Source of the DNA: Heteroscillospira sp050252415
GTDB lineage: Bacteria > Bacillota > Clostridia > Oscillospirales > Oscillospiraceae
Length of the DNA: 14,770 bases
NCBI GenBank assembly: GCA_050252415.1
Contig: JBFWKZ010000054.1
Span: 1 to 14,770 of the forward strand
Direction: 5' to 3'
Made by a program: the position numbers and the translations under genes. This document shows, piece by piece, positions 14,227 through 14,770 of this stretch; within the stretch, counting starts at the first letter, position 1, and each line of letters starts with the position of its first letter. Under the pieces are notes generated by a model. That model was not told the origin of the DNA, searched no databases, and saw only the letters and a program-made list of their open reading frames with translations.

Positions 14227-14667
14227 TTATTCGATCGCTATCCTGTTTTGCGTCGGCGGGAGCTGAGAGGCAGTCCTCGGGAAAGTCAGATGCAGAATAC
14301 CGCTTTCGTACTTTGCCTTAATTTCCCCCGGCTTCAGCTCTCCAACATAAAAGCTGCGGGAACATGAGCCCGCATAACGTTCCTGGCGGATATAGCGCCC
14401 TTCTTCATTGTGTTCGTCCTTACCCAGACTCTTAGCGGCGCTAACCGTCAGATAGCCGTCTTTCAAATTGACATTGAGATCGTCTTTCTTGAAGCCAGGC
14501 AGATCAATGGCAACTTCATAGCTATCTTTCAGTTCCTTTATGTCCGTCTTCATCAAATTCTTTGCATGCTTTCCGTAAAGCGGATCATGCGTTCCAAAAA
14601 AGCGTCTGTCAAACGGATCATTCCAGAAAGCATCAAATAGATTTTCACCAAAAATACTAGGCAACAT
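14227..14667 (-). CDS. Small heat shock protein, Hsp20/alpha-crystallin family
   Basis: ATP-independent holdase chaperone that forms oligomers and binds unfolding proteins under stress. The 146-residue product has a short variable N-terminus rich in Phe (FGENLFDAFWNDPFDRRFF). The alpha-crystallin domain follows from about residue 38, with SYEVAIDLPGFKKDDLNVNL, YLTVSA and ESGILHLTFPR. A short tail ends NRIAIE, whose I-x-I is the usual oligomer-contact motif. GGAGGA is placed just before the ATG. About 100 bases of upstream sequence remain in the window; I see no CIRCE element or CtsR box there, and no complete promoter. It is convergent with the C1 cluster and functionally unrelated. Confidence 0.95.
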   Translation of the reverse strand: MLPSIFGENLFDAFWNDPFDRRFFGTHDPLYGKHAKNLMKTDIKELKDSYEVAIDLPGFKKDDLNVNLKDGYLTVSAAKSLGKDEHNEEGRYIRQERYAGSCSRSFYVGELKPGEIKAKYESGILHLTFPRTASQLPPTQNRIAIE

Positions 14668-14770
14668 AAGTCATTCCTCCAATCAAATATCTCCTTATCT
14701 TGTGCCTTAAACGCTCAAATATTGGCGCCGTTCTTTTGGTACAGTGTTACTATATACCCAGCAATTAGCA

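Overview
The window looks like a stretch of chromosome from an anaerobic Firmicute of class Clostridia, possibly related to Oscillospiraceae. Three things point there: strong AAAGGAGG-type ribosome binding sites and sigma-A promoters; a noc-type parB gene divergent from rpsF-ssb-rpsR, an arrangement usually found near the chromosome origin in Firmicutes; and a complete folate one-carbon cluster of the kind acetogens and other C1-using Clostridia carry. No tRNA, rRNA, CRISPR array, phage gene or transposase gene was seen.

Layout. (1) 5-3464, + strand: a tripartite tricarboxylate transporter, tctC-tctB-tctA, ending in a strong bidirectional terminator. The tctC-tctB gap holds a 234-bp element with palindromic ends. 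(2) 3611-6980, - strand: a flavodoxin-like protein, an NYN-domain protein with a C-terminal OST-HTH (LOTUS) domain, a LysR-type regulator with its own promoter, and Noc. (3) 7082-8326, + strand: near-consensus promoter, structured leader, rpsF-ssb-rpsR, terminator. (4) 8327-8757: a long AT-rich gene-free region. (5) 8758-14207, + strand: metF, fhs, fchA, folD and a methyltetrahydrofolate:corrinoid methyltransferase, then a terminator. (6) 14227-14667, - strand: a small heat shock protein.

How the genes work together. Region 5 encodes every folate-bound step between formate and methyl-THF: Fhs, FchA, FolD and MetF. It also encodes a methyltransferase that passes the methyl group to or from a corrinoid protein. 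This is the methyl branch of the Wood-Ljungdahl pathway, which can run reductively (acetogenesis) or oxidatively (burning methyl groups from methoxy or methylamine compounds). No corrinoid protein, CODH/ACS or substrate:corrinoid methyltransferase lies in the window, so direction and methyl donor are unknown. FolD lacks the lysine and glutamine known to support cyclohydrolase activity, which fits a separate FchA doing that step. The transporter and the LysR regulator have no visible functional link to the folate genes.

Most notable observations: the apparently dehydrogenase-only FolD paired with FchA; the C1 cluster ending in a lone corrinoid methyltransferase; the MITE-like element with terminal hairpins and a possible CATA target duplication inside the transporter operon; a Noc without room for the usual N-terminal membrane helix; and long structured non-coding leaders in the C1 cluster.
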